Of a DNA stretch of 64,000 bases, positions 1 to 8,005 are shown piece by piece (position 1 is the first letter of the stretch; every line of letters starts with the position of its first letter). Source of the DNA: Shewanella zhangzhouensis (GTDB lineage Bacteria > Pseudomonadota > Gammaproteobacteria > Enterobacterales > Shewanellaceae). The stretch covers positions 1,920,501 through 1,984,500 of the forward strand of contig NZ_CP080414.1 of NCBI RefSeq assembly GCF_019457615.1. Reading direction: 5' to 3'. Below the pieces are notes generated by a model that saw only the letters and a list, made by a program, of their open reading frames with translations, made no database searches and was not told the DNA's origin. A program made the position numbers and the translations under genes.

Positions 1-59
1 TTTTACCCGATTCTATGACGAATATTCTTAATGAACGCTGACCGGTAACCGCAACTGTT

Positions 60-87
60 TTGTCTGTGCCTGCAGATACGTTACAAT
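60..87 (+). promoter_or_regulatory. Candidate sigma-70 promoter of the PhnDCE-like operon
   Basis: A TTGTCT -35-like hexamer at 60-65 and a TACAAT -10-like hexamer at 82-87 are separated by 16 bases. This puts the transcription start roughly 25 bases before the ATG at 119. It was found by eye and matches the consensus only partly, so it is a proposal. Confidence 0.4.
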
Positions 88-118
88 CAGCGCACTTTGA
101 CTGCCCGGATAGACGAAA

Positions 119-973
119 ATGAAACTCCTGAGAAAATATTTAGCGCCGCTGCTTATTGTCCTTGCCCCTGCCGCTATGGCAGAAACCTTTACCTTTACTG
201 CTATCCCAGATGAGGATGAAAGCCAGCTGCGTACCCGATTTGAAAAGGTGGCCAATTATCTCGAAACCCAGCTGGGTGTTGAGGTGAAATACGTGCCGGT
301 AAAATCCTACTCAGCAGCGGTTACGGCGTTTCGAAATAATCAGGTTCAACTGGCCTGGTTTGGTGGCTTGTCCGGTGTACAGGCCCGCCGTTTGGTACCG
401 GGCTCTGAGGCTATCGCACAGGGGTATGAAGACCAGTTCTTCAAAAGCTACTTTATTGCCCACCACAGCACCGGCCTTGAGCGCAGTGCAAACTTTCCGG
501 CCATCGGCGGTTACACCTTTACCTTCGGCTCCAAAGACTCAACCTCTGGCCGTTTGATGCCGCAATTCTTCCTTGAGCGTAATTTGGGCAAGCGTCCGGA
601 AGACCTGTTCAAGCGTGTTGGCTTCTCGGGCGATCACAGCCGCACCGTGGCTCAGGTCGAGGCTGGCGTATATCAGGTGGGCGCAGTCAACTACAAGGTG
701 TGGGATTCCATGGTGGAAGCCGGCAAGGTGGACACCAGTAAGGTGAAGGTGGTTTGGGAAAGCCCGGTTTACCCAGACTATCAATGGACCGTACGTGGCG
801 ACCTGGACACGCGTTTTGGCGAAGGTTTTAAGGCCAAGGTAACCCAGGCGCTGCTGGAGATGAAAGATCCCGATTTGCTGGCGTCTTTCCCCCGTCAGTC
901 ATTCGTCCCAGCCGATAATGAAGACTTCCAACCTGTGGAAGACGTAGCCAAAGCCATTGGTCTGATTGACTGA
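119..973 (+). CDS. PhnD-like periplasmic substrate-binding protein of an ABC importer
   Basis: This is a 284-residue exported binding protein of the PhnD/SsuA/transferrin-like superfamily. The N-terminus is a signal peptide with a basic start, a hydrophobic core and an A-M-A cleavage motif before Glu22. The mature part has the expected pattern: a TFTAIPDEDESQL opening strand, an NNQVQLAWFGGLSG loop near residues 74-87 that in this family contacts the ligand, and a late QVGAVNYKVWD segment. It lies 2 bases before an ATPase gene and then a permease gene, so it is the receptor of that importer. PhnD homologues bind phosphonates. Shewanella copies of this type are often annotated as putative selenate transporters, but nothing here fixes the ligand. 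Confidence 0.87.
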   Translation: MKLLRKYLAPLLIVLAPAAMAETFTFTAIPDEDESQLRTRFEKVANYLETQLGVEVKYVPVKSYSAAVTAFRNNQVQLAWFGGLSGVQARRLVPGSEAIAQGYEDQFFKSYFIAHHSTGLERSANFPAIGGYTFTFGSKDSTSGRLMPQFFLERNLGKRPEDLFKRVGFSGDHSRTVAQVEAGVYQVGAVNYKVWDSMVEAGKVDTSKVKVVWESPVYPDYQWTVRGDLDTRFGEGFKAKVTQALLEMKDPDLLASFPRQSFVPADNEDFQPVEDVAKAIGLID

Positions 974-975
974 TC

Positions 976-1653
976 ATGCTGGTTATTGACCGGCTTTCGC
1001 TGGACTACGGCGGCCGGGAGGTCATTAAAGACCTCTCGGTCGTTTTACATTCCGGGCAAAAGGTTGCCATTATCGGTGCCTCCGGCGCCGGTAAATCCAC
1101 GCTGCTGGCACACATTCACCGTCAGCTGAAAAACAGGGCAGCCCTCTGTGCCCAGTCTCAGGGATTAGTGGATAGCCTGAGCCTGTATCACAACATCTAC
1201 ATGGGCGCTTTGGCCCGCCACAACGGGCTCTATAACCTTGCCAATCTGCTTAGCCCGTTCAAGACCCCTTTGGCTGAGGTGAGCGCGCTGTGCCATACCC
1301 TCGAATTGGACATGGCACCATCGACACTGGTGAGCCGCTTATCGGGTGGGCAGCGGCAGCGGGTTGCCATTGGTCGTGCACTCTACCAGCGCCAGCCAAT
1401 ATTTTTGGGCGATGAGCCGGTATCGGCACTCGACCCCGCCATGGCTGACCGAATCATCCAGTACATCATAGGCAGTCACGATGCTGTTGTGATGGTGCTT
1501 CACAATCGCCATCAGGCATTAACCCATTTTGACCGTATTCTGGGGCTGAAAGATGGTCAACTGGTGTTGGATTCCCAGGCTTCGGCGTTGACCCTGGCCG
1601 ACCTCGATGCCTTCTATGGCGAGGGGATGAAAAACGAAGAGGCACAATGCTGA
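976..1653 (+). CDS. PhnC-like ABC transporter ATPase
   Basis: This is a 225-residue cytoplasmic ATPase that powers the importer. The Walker A motif GASGAGKST is at residues 34-42, the ABC signature LSGGQRQR at 122-129, and the Walker B segment IFLGDEP at 142-148 is followed by the D-loop SALDP. The length is a little below the roughly 250-260 residues usual for PhnC. The gene starts 2 bases after the binding-protein stop and its last 7 bases overlap the permease start, so the three genes are probably co-transcribed and translationally coupled. Confidence 0.93.
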   Translation: MLVIDRLSLDYGGREVIKDLSVVLHSGQKVAIIGASGAGKSTLLAHIHRQLKNRAALCAQSQGLVDSLSLYHNIYMGALARHNGLYNLANLLSPFKTPLAEVSALCHTLELDMAPSTLVSRLSGGQRQRVAIGRALYQRQPIFLGDEPVSALDPAMADRIIQYIIGSHDAVVMVLHNRHQALTHFDRILGLKDGQLVLDSQASALTLADLDAFYGEGMKNEEAQC

Positions 1654-3146
1654 ACCTGGCATTTATCGGCCGTTGGCAGCGGTTGACCCTGGGGTTGTGG
1701 CTGGTGTGTTTTTGCGCCTTTTTGCTGGCAGACACCGAAGTTATTGCCCTCGAACCCTGGAATGAGCTGGGGCGTATGCTTGCAGGTTTTATGACGCCGG
1801 ATTTTTTTGTCACTGAGCACTTGATTGATGCGCTTTGGCAAACGGTGAGCTTTGCGCTTCTGGGGATAAGTCTTGGTCTGGTTATCGGGGTGCCATTGTC
1901 GCTGGTGTATCACCACCCTCTGGTCGCCGCAGGCTGCGCCTTTATCCGCGCCATTCACGAGATATTCTGGGCGCTGCTGTTTCTGCAACTGTTTGGCCTG
2001 TCGCCCGTTACGGGCGTGTTGGCGTTGGCGCTGCCTTACGGCACCACCTTTGCCCGGGTCTTCCACGATATTCTCTGCCGCGCCCCTAAAGACACGGCCG
2101 ATACCCTGCCCGGTGGAACCGACGTTCTGAGCCGGTGGCTCTATGGCAAGGTTGCCCATGTTTTGCCAGAGCTTCTGGCTTATACCCGCTATCGATTCGA
2201 GTGTGCCTTGAGAAGCAGTGCGGTGCTCGGATTCGTGGGTATGCCAACCCTGGGCTTTCATCTGGAAAGTGCCTTTAAACAGGGGAACTACTCCGAAGGC
2301 GCCGCGCTTTTGCTGTTGTTTATTTTGCTGATAGGCACACTGTCATATTGGTGTAAGCGATGGCTGCTGCCGTTTTATGTGGTTGCCGCGGTGTATTTTT
2401 TACCCCCGGTCGCTGGGCTTGATGGCAGCCTCATCTGGCGTTTTATCAGCGAAGATATCTGGCCCCACGGTTTGCGGCAGTGGCAACTGGGTGACCTGGG
2501 GTTAGGGGCTGCACTTGCCGACACCCTGGGCTGGCTTCAAGGTTTAGTCCTGTCTCAGGCTCTGCCCGGTATTATGGCGACGCTGGTGCTGGCATTGGGC
2601 GCGCTTGGGATGACGCACTTGCTGGTGTGTTTTTTATTGCCACTGGCATATAAGCCCCTGTCCGGCCGACTTTTGTCTGGCACCAGTACGCTTTCACTGC
2701 TGTTGATGCGCTCTATCCCGGAATACATCCTCGCCTTTGTCTTTATGCTGCTGCTTGGCCCTTCGATGTTGCCTGCGATGCTGGCGTTGGCGCTGCACAA
2801 TGCGGGGCTGATTTTATTTTTGACTGCGAGAAGCGCAAACCGCGTGCCAGTGCGCGACGAAGATAAGGGTGGACTCGATGGCTTTGGTTATCGCGTATTG
2901 CCAGCCATTTACCCCGGGATGATGGCCCTGCTGTTTTATCGCTTTGAAGTTATCCTGCGGGAAACAGCCATTCTCGGCATGTTAGGGGTGGCGACCCTTG
3001 GTTTTTATATAGACAGTAACTTTTCCGAAATTCGTTTTGCCGGTGCCTTGGTGCTGATGGGAATAACCGCCATGGTGAATGTGTTTGTGGACGCCGCTGC
3101 CCGCCGGGCGCTGGGACAGGGGATGCATAAAACCGAGCGATGCTGA
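1647..3146 (+). CDS. PhnE-like ABC permease, two permease domains fused
   Basis: This is a 499-residue inner-membrane protein with many hydrophobic segments. It consists of two homologous permease halves in one chain. A PhnE-type motif occurs twice: SSAVLGFVGMPTLGF near residues 190-205 and ETAILGMLGVATLGF near 438-453. Most PhnE proteins are about 260-290 residues and act as dimers, so this version supplies both halves itself. The ATG overlaps the end of the ATPase gene. The natural substrate is not apparent from the sequence. Confidence 0.9.
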   Translation: MLNLAFIGRWQRLTLGLWLVCFCAFLLADTEVIALEPWNELGRMLAGFMTPDFFVTEHLIDALWQTVSFALLGISLGLVIGVPLSLVYHHPLVAAGCAFIRAIHEIFWALLFLQLFGLSPVTGVLALALPYGTTFARVFHDILCRAPKDTADTLPGGTDVLSRWLYGKVAHVLPELLAYTRYRFECALRSSAVLGFVGMPTLGFHLESAFKQGNYSEGAALLLLFILLIGTLSYWCKRWLLPFYVVAAVYFLPPVAGLDGSLIWRFISEDIWPHGLRQWQLGDLGLGAALADTLGWLQGLVLSQALPGIMATLVLALGALGMTHLLVCFLLPLAYKPLSGRLLSGTSTLSLLLMRSIPEYILAFVFMLLLGPSMLPAMLALALHNAGLILFLTARSANRVPVRDEDKGGLDGFGYRVLPAIYPGMMALLFYRFEVILRETAILGMLGVATLGFYIDSNFSEIRFAGALVLMGITAMVNVFVDAAARRALGQGMHKTERC

Positions 3147-3174
3147 GGCTGGCAAAGGGATATGGGATGAAGTG

Positions 3175-3249
3175 ATTAAGGGCATAAGGGAATAAGGGAT
3201 TAAGGGACTAAGGGATTAAGGGATTAAGGGATTGGGATTAAGTAAAGGG
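3175..3249. repeat. Low-complexity tandem repeat, 8-base unit AAGGGATT
   Basis: The stretch contains successive variants of AAGGGATT, including AAGGGACT and AAGGAAT-like copies, just downstream of the permease gene. It ends directly against a hairpin at 3247-3278. No reading frame fits it and no function is evident. Such tracts change copy number by slippage. Confidence 0.8.
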
Positions 3250-3278
3250 AATGACGCGAAATGAAAATCGTCATTCCC
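3247..3278. repeat. REP-like hairpin with 10-bp perfect stem
   Basis: GGGAATGACG at 3247-3256 pairs perfectly with CGTCATTCCC at 3269-3278 around a 12-base loop. There is no T run, so it is not a standard terminator. The GTCATTCCC core resembles short palindromic intergenic repeats found in many proteobacteria. A related GGTCATTCCGCC lies near 3344. It could stabilise the 3' end of the transporter mRNA. Confidence 0.6.
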
Positions 3279-3363
3279 GTTACCGAATTGATACTTACCC
3301 TGCTGGTGAACCTTTGTCCCTGCGTAATTGGGTAGAGTCTGACGGTCATTCCGCCGTAAACGG

Positions 3364-3705
3364 CTAACGATACAAGGTGCGCTGTCGTTTTTTGGCAATC
3401 AGTCCCTCAACGCTCCAAGATGCCACACCCACAAACAGCATAACCGTTGACATAATGGCCAGGAGGCGCAGCCAGGGGGCGTCTGCCGCGATACGCAAAC
3501 TGACATAATCAAAGGTTGCCACACCCCACACCAACACCAGCGCCGCTGCCAGCAACAGTTGCAATGCCCTCAACGCCATTACCCGACCAAAGCAAAGTAG
3601 TGGTGCCAGGGCAAAAGCTACTGCAGCCAAATGATTTCCAAAGCGTAAAAAGTGGGCCCCGGTTAATAAACAGGCCAGCACAATCAGTATGATACGCCAC
3701 CACAT
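3364..3705 (-). CDS. Small hypothetical inner-membrane protein
   Basis: This is a 113-residue protein with about four hydrophobic segments (near residues 3-18, 24-42, 45-65 and 82-102) and a basic tail ending KKRQRTLYR. I do not recognise the family. Composition and the basic C-terminus fit a four-helix inner-membrane protein with its tail in the cytoplasm. It stands alone between the transporter operon and the next gene and is read on the opposite strand to the transporter. Confidence 0.6.
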   Translation of the reverse strand: MWWRIILIVLACLLTGAHFLRFGNHLAAVAFALAPLLCFGRVMALRALQLLLAAALVLVWGVATFDYVSLRIAADAPWLRLLAIMSTVMLFVGVASWSVEGLIAKKRQRTLYR

Positions 3706-3817
3706 GGGGACACCTTAACAAATCAGTATGGATTGTGAGGCAAGCTTAATCCCATCCCCGGAAGGCGTCTTTAAGCTGCATCACATATCCATGATTTAAA
3801 CTGCTGCTGGTTTACCG

Positions 3818-4516
3818 CTAGTTTGTGAGCAGTGCCTTAAGCTCGTCTTTTTGGGGCTGACTCAGCTCGGCATCTTCCAGCAAGTCTTTGAGCATCTTGA
3901 AGCGCATTGCGCCTTCGTCCACAGAGAAATGGCGCAGCTCCACTGCGTTCTCATCTCCAGCGGCCTGATGCAGCACTATGGTACGGTGACCGTCGCCATC
4001 AAGCTCAATCTGCTGCACGCTGGACATGACCAACGCCTCGATTTCTTCCCCCATTTTGGCGATATCGTCACCCATTTCTGTCAATGCGTGGCTGCGTGCT
4101 GTCATTTCATGCTCGCGGCTTTTGAGTGCCAGCGTGAGTGTTTTGAGTCGCTCACGCCCTTCATTGTCTATCACCCGGATTTTGCCATCGTTCAGGGATT
4201 TCAGCGTTTTGATGATGTCAGCGCGGGTATCGTCATCCAGAGCGGCAAGCTTGTTGTCTATCAGGGCTTCATCCTTGAGTTCATCGCCCTTGAGGGTAAA
4301 GCTGGTTTCATCGCCGTCTTTCATGACACTGACAAAAACCTGATCCGGATGGGACTTTTTGATTTCGACTCTGTGGTGCACTACCTCAGGCGCTTTGGCC
4401 AGCGCGGCCGTTTCCGGTACGTCGGGAATGCTGCTCGGTGCGGCAATGGCAGTAAAACACAGGGCAGCAGTGACAGCAGCGGCCAGGCTCAGGGGGCGGA
4501 GTACAGGTTTGTTCAT
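3818..4516 (-). CDS. Secreted, helix-rich protein of a ZraP-like two-component locus
   Basis: I chose the ATG at 4516 because a TAAGGAAAT ribosome site precedes it and a clear signal peptide follows (basic start, hydrophobic stretch, cleavage near A-I-A-A at residues 23-26). This gives 232 residues. The mature protein is charged and mostly helical, ending in a LEDAELSQPQKDELKALL segment that recalls the short helical repeats of periplasmic chaperones such as CpxP and ZraP. I recognise no named domain. The gene is divergent from a sensor kinase and sigma-54 regulator and has its own -24/-12 promoter, the arrangement of zraP beside zraSR. A role as envelope-stress effector or accessory sensor is inferred from that context only. 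Confidence 0.72.
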   Translation of the reverse strand: MNKPVLRPLSLAAAVTAALCFTAIAAPSSIPDVPETAALAKAPEVVHHRVEIKKSHPDQVFVSVMKDGDETSFTLKGDELKDEALIDNKLAALDDDTRADIIKTLKSLNDGKIRVIDNEGRERLKTLTLALKSREHEMTARSHALTEMGDDIAKMGEEIEALVMSSVQQIELDGDGHRTIVLHQAAGDENAVELRHFSVDEGAMRFKMLKDLLEDAELSQPQKDELKALLTN

Positions 4517-4622
4517 TGCAAATTTCCTTATGATGCTATCAAGACGAGATTGCCAAAGGGGCTCGAACGGTATGGCTGTGCAGGTTCCCGTTCCGGTTGT
4601 GGCCCATTCTTCCCTCACTACG

Positions 4623-4637
4623 GCGAAAGTTGTGCCA
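4623..4637 (-). promoter_or_regulatory. Sigma-54 (-24/-12) promoter of the secreted helical protein
   Basis: Read on the minus strand the sequence is TGGCAC-AACTT-TCGC, one base off the TGGCAC-N5-TTGC consensus, with the invariant GG and GC at the right 10-base spacing. It predicts a start near 4612 and a leader of about 95 bases before the ATG at 4516. The neighbouring regulator gene encodes a sigma-54 activator, which makes the match more credible. Confidence 0.65.
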
Positions 4638-4704
4638 ACCTGGATAAAACTCTTAAAATCAAGGGTTTTTGCTGATGCGCCTTCACTCATCGCTGTTTCA
4701 GTTC

Positions 4705-4739
4705 CCCGATATCGGGAGCTGGGTTTACCCATATCGGGA
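4705..4739. promoter_or_regulatory. Two palindromic sites, candidate enhancer for the sigma-54 regulator
   Basis: A perfect 12-bp palindrome CCCGATATCGGG lies at 4705-4716 and a near copy CCCATATCGGG at 4728-4738. On the minus strand both contain CCCGATAT followed by GGG after zero or one base. They sit about 95-125 bases upstream of the predicted sigma-54 start, the usual place for dimeric NtrC-type activator sites. They could also serve autoregulation of the divergent kinase operon. Confidence 0.55.
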
Positions 4740-4944
4740 AATCCCATCGACCCGGAGCCGATAGCTGGACGTTACCGGCGTGCTGTATTAACTTATCTCA
4801 TGATTTCTATAGAAAAATATTTCTTCTCAGTTGAGCGGTAGAGTCGGGAAAAGCTGGCATTGAATTTGAATTTAATTGTGTTTGATAAATTGGGAACCTG
4901 GATTCCTGTCATCACAAGGGGCGTATTTGCCCGGGGGTTAGTCA

Positions 4945-6492
4945 ATGTCGATTCGACATTATTTATTTTTACTGTTCGGCGGCCTGATATTGCTGCTTGG
5001 ACTGAGCCAGTTACTGATTGGTGAGGCCCTGAAACGGCAACTGGAGTCGGACTTGAGTGAGGACTCGGTGGCGCTGTCCCGTCAGTTGGTGGACATAGTC
5101 GTTGAGGATCTGGACGAAAACCTGCGGTTCGTCACCAAAGCGCCTGAAGTGGCCGCCATTGCTGAAGTGGCCGCCATTCCTGAGGAAGCCGAGCTTGCGT
5201 TGACCATCGAAGACATTCGCCGACACGTGCCCTCCGAGGCACAGCTCATTGAAATGCACCAGCATGAGCTTGAACGGGCCATGGCCGAGGTTGAGGCCAT
5301 GATGGCAGAGCAGGAAAAAAATGAGGCTGCCGAGCAGCACCGCCAGCAAATACTGGCGTCATTGAGTCGGGAGCTTGAGAAACTGGCCCGCACCCGTGAA
5401 AGCCTCGCCAAGGAATATCAGCAGGCACTGCACAAGTCTCTGAGCACCATAGAAATTCGCCCGGCAGTGCAAAATAACGGCAAGGTCACCATCATACGTC
5501 AGCTGGATGGCGGCCGGGTAGAGCGCAAAAATATCGAGTTTAATCAAAGTAATGTCTCTGAGGCTCTGACACGTTTCAGAGAGTGGATGTTCGCTCTTAT
5601 CCTCACCAGCAGTTTGTTTGGGTTGGTGTTTGTGTATTGGCTGAGTCGCCGTGTCAGCGGCCCGCTGAGCGAGCTCGCCACGGGCCATCGTAAGCTCGGT
5701 GAGGGGCAGCTTGGCTATCAGGTGACCCCCCGGGGGGTGGATGAAATCAAAACCATGCTCGAAGGTTTTAATGCCATGAGCGAAAAACTCGCGCAGCTCA
5801 GTGCCCGTGAGCAGCAAATGGCCAGTCAGCAGCACCTGGTGGAGCTTGGCGAAATCACCCGCGGCATCGCCCACAGTCTGCGTAATCCGCTGCATACGCT
5901 GGGACTGCTTGCCGAAAACCAGAGTCACACCGACGATGCGGCGGCAAGAGCCGCGCAGCTCGGGCAAATACAGCAAAAAATTGCGATGATGGACAAGCAC
6001 ATACAATCCTTGCTGACCCTCTCATCCAGCGAAGTGGACCGCAGCCGTGCCATTCCGGTCAATGCGGTGGTGCAGGATATACTGCTTGAGCTGTCGGTGG
6101 CCGGACTCAAGCCGCAACTCAACTTGACCGGATTTGACCGGGAGCACTGGCTGCCCGGGATGGAGTCGGAAATTCGCAGTATCCTGCATGCGGTTATCAT
6201 CAATGCAGTAGAAGCCCAGGCTGACAGCAATACGCCCTGGCTCGGTATTGATGTGGAGGCAGTACAGGGGGAGTTACTCGTCACCGTAACAGACAAGGGG
6301 GTCGGCATGGACGAGCACTTGATTGAACGGCTCGGCCAGCCCCATGTCACCACCAAACCCGAGGGCACGGGGATGGGGCTTTACATCGCCAGCCGGTTGC
6401 TGGCGAGCCATTATGGCGGCAGCCTGACATTTACCCGTCTCGACGAAGGCGGCAGCCGGGTTGTAGTGCATTTTAAACAGCAGGAGGCTTGA
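4945..6492 (+). CDS. Membrane sensor histidine kinase
   Basis: This is a 515-residue kinase. The first membrane helix is near residues 5-26 and the second near 212-233. Between them lies an unusually charged, coiled-coil-like periplasmic sensor rich in Glu and Gln. A HAMP linker follows, then the phosphoacceptor box GEITRGIAHSLRNPLH with His310, and an ATPase domain with an HAVIINAVEAQ N box, a DKGVGMD G1 box and a GTGMGLYIA G2 box. Its TGA overlaps the ATG of the response-regulator gene. An in-frame 18-base duplication in the sensor gives VAAIAE then VAAIPE. The signal sensed is unknown; the layout recalls ZraS. Confidence 0.92.
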   Translation: MSIRHYLFLLFGGLILLLGLSQLLIGEALKRQLESDLSEDSVALSRQLVDIVVEDLDENLRFVTKAPEVAAIAEVAAIPEEAELALTIEDIRRHVPSEAQLIEMHQHELERAMAEVEAMMAEQEKNEAAEQHRQQILASLSRELEKLARTRESLAKEYQQALHKSLSTIEIRPAVQNNGKVTIIRQLDGGRVERKNIEFNQSNVSEALTRFREWMFALILTSSLFGLVFVYWLSRRVSGPLSELATGHRKLGEGQLGYQVTPRGVDEIKTMLEGFNAMSEKLAQLSAREQQMASQQHLVELGEITRGIAHSLRNPLHTLGLLAENQSHTDDAAARAAQLGQIQQKIAMMDKHIQSLLTLSSSEVDRSRAIPVNAVVQDILLELSVAGLKPQLNLTGFDREHWLPGMESEIRSILHAVIINAVEAQADSNTPWLGIDVEAVQGELLVTVTDKGVGMDEHLIERLGQPHVTTKPEGTGMGLYIASRLLASHYGGSLTFTRLDEGGSRVVVHFKQQEA

Positions 6493-7826
6493 TGGCGCTC
6501 AGTATTTTGGTAGTGGAAGATGAGCCCGGCCAGCGTGAGCTTATCGTGGGTATGCTCAGGACGGAAGGCTATCGACTGCGTGAGGCCGACTGTGTTGAGG
6601 CGGCCATCGTATCCATTAAAGCGGATACCCCGGATCTGGTGTTTTCAGACTGGAAGCTGGGGCAGCTCAGCGGTATGGATTTACTCAACTACGTCAAACG
6701 CGAGTTTCCCGACGTCGGCTTTATTATGGCCACCGCTTACGGCACCATCACCCATGCGGTGGATGCCATTCAGGCCGGGGCGGACGATTATCTCACCAAG
6801 CCCTATCAGCGCCAGGCTCTGCTGCTGGCCATCTCCAAGGTGGCGCGGTCTCAGGCGCTGAGAAAAGAAAATAAAGCGCTGAGCATGGCCTTATCGGAGC
6901 AGCAATCCCTGGTGGGTCTGGTGGGAAAGGCGCCCTGCATGCAAGGGGTGTTTGACCGCATCAGCCGCATCAGCGGCACAGATGCCACTGTGCTTATTGG
7001 CGGCGAGAGTGGCACCGGCAAGGAGCTGGCAGCCCGGGCCTTGCATCAACTGTCCCGTCGCGCTCACATGCCGTTTATCGCCATCAACTGTGGTGCTATC
7101 CCCGAAAACATTGCCGAAGCCGAGTTGTTTGGAGCGGAGAAGGGGGCCTTTACCGGCGCCACGGCACTGAAGCTTGGCAAGCTGGAGGCGGCCCATGGCG
7201 GCACGGTGTTTCTGGATGAAATAGGTGAGCTGCCGCTGCTGCAGCAAACCAAGCTGCTGCGTTTTTTACAGGAAGGTACCATCACCCGGGTGGGGGCCCA
7301 AAAAGAGTTGCAGCTCGATGTGAGGGTGATTGCCGCCACCCACAGGGACTTGCGTCTTGAAGTGGCCGAGGGTCGTTTTCGGGAGGATTTATTTTACCGT
7401 TTGAACGTGGTGCCTGTGCTGATGCCGCCGCTTCGGGAGCGCCGGGAAGACATAGGCCGTCTGGTGGAGCATTTCCTGAAACTGCATGCCAGTCAGTACG
7501 GATTTGACCAACCTAAAATCAGCTCCACCGCCATGCGGTTTTTGCTGGACTATCGCTGGCCGGGGAATGTGCGTGAGCTGTCCAATCGTATCGAGCGCTT
7601 TGTGCTGCTCGGCGATGAAGACGAGTTGATGCAGGAAAGCGAGCATTCGTCCAAAGAGCAGGGCCTGCAGCTGCCAGATGAAGGTATCGAGTGGGAAGCC
7701 TTTGAGGCCCGCTGTTTGTCTCAGGCCATGGCCCGCTTCGATGGAAACCGCACCAAGGCGGCCAAATGGCTGGGCATGAGTTATAAAGCGTTTTTGTACC
7801 GCCTGGAAAAGCACCGTCTGGTGTAG
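6492..7826 (+). CDS. NtrC-family sigma-54-dependent response regulator
   Basis: The ATG at 6492 overlaps the kinase stop and follows an AGGAGG site at 6482-6487; a TTG at 6489 is too close to that site to be the start. The 444-residue protein has a receiver domain with phosphoacceptor Asp53 (LVFSDWKLG), an AAA+ domain with Walker A GGESGTGKE at 170-178 and the sigma-54 contact loop GAFTGA at 218-223, and a C-terminal Fis-type helix-turn-helix (GNRTKAAKWLGMSYKAFLYR). It should be phosphorylated by the upstream kinase and open a -24/-12 promoter. The best local candidate is the one at 4623-4637. Confidence 0.95.
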   Translation: MALSILVVEDEPGQRELIVGMLRTEGYRLREADCVEAAIVSIKADTPDLVFSDWKLGQLSGMDLLNYVKREFPDVGFIMATAYGTITHAVDAIQAGADDYLTKPYQRQALLLAISKVARSQALRKENKALSMALSEQQSLVGLVGKAPCMQGVFDRISRISGTDATVLIGGESGTGKELAARALHQLSRRAHMPFIAINCGAIPENIAEAELFGAEKGAFTGATALKLGKLEAAHGGTVFLDEIGELPLLQQTKLLRFLQEGTITRVGAQKELQLDVRVIAATHRDLRLEVAEGRFREDLFYRLNVVPVLMPPLRERREDIGRLVEHFLKLHASQYGFDQPKISSTAMRFLLDYRWPGNVRELSNRIERFVLLGDEDELMQESEHSSKEQGLQLPDEGIEWEAFEARCLSQAMARFDGNRTKAAKWLGMSYKAFLYRLEKHRLV

Positions 7827-7883
7827 TTCCCGATGAGAATGCGCGAGTCGGGATCGTTTATACCCGTCTCGCGTATCACAGGG

Positions 7884-7947
7884 CTAAGGAAGGTGCGAAC
7901 AAGTCCTCACGCAGAGCAAGCTCATGACTTATGCGCACCTCCCCTAG
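7884..7947. mobile_element. 56-bp IS5-like remnant or miniature element with target duplication
   Basis: GGAAGGTGCG at 7888-7897 and CGCACCTCCC at 7934-7943 form imperfect terminal inverted repeats around only 36 bases. They are flanked by CTAA (7884-7887) and CTAG (7944-7947), which fits the YTAR-type target duplication of IS5-group elements. From memory, GGAAGGTGCGAACAAGTCC matches the left end of IS5-family elements of the ISKpn26 type. No transposase is present. It is either a non-autonomous copy or the scar of an internal deletion. Confidence 0.5.
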
Positions 7948-8005
7948 CTTCCTGTTCAAGATGCTTTATTTCCAGCGTTGGAAAAGGATCAGTTGCTTAG
8001 CTTTC

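Noticed and set aside
3851..4675. 274-residue open frame antisense to the secreted helical protein
   Set aside because: It covers the ribosome site, signal peptide and sigma-54 promoter of the other strand and has no start signal of its own.
4855..4870. TGGCAT-N5-TTGA as a sigma-54 promoter for the kinase gene
   Set aside because: The -12 GC is missing and the match is poor compared with the site at 4623-4637 on the other strand.
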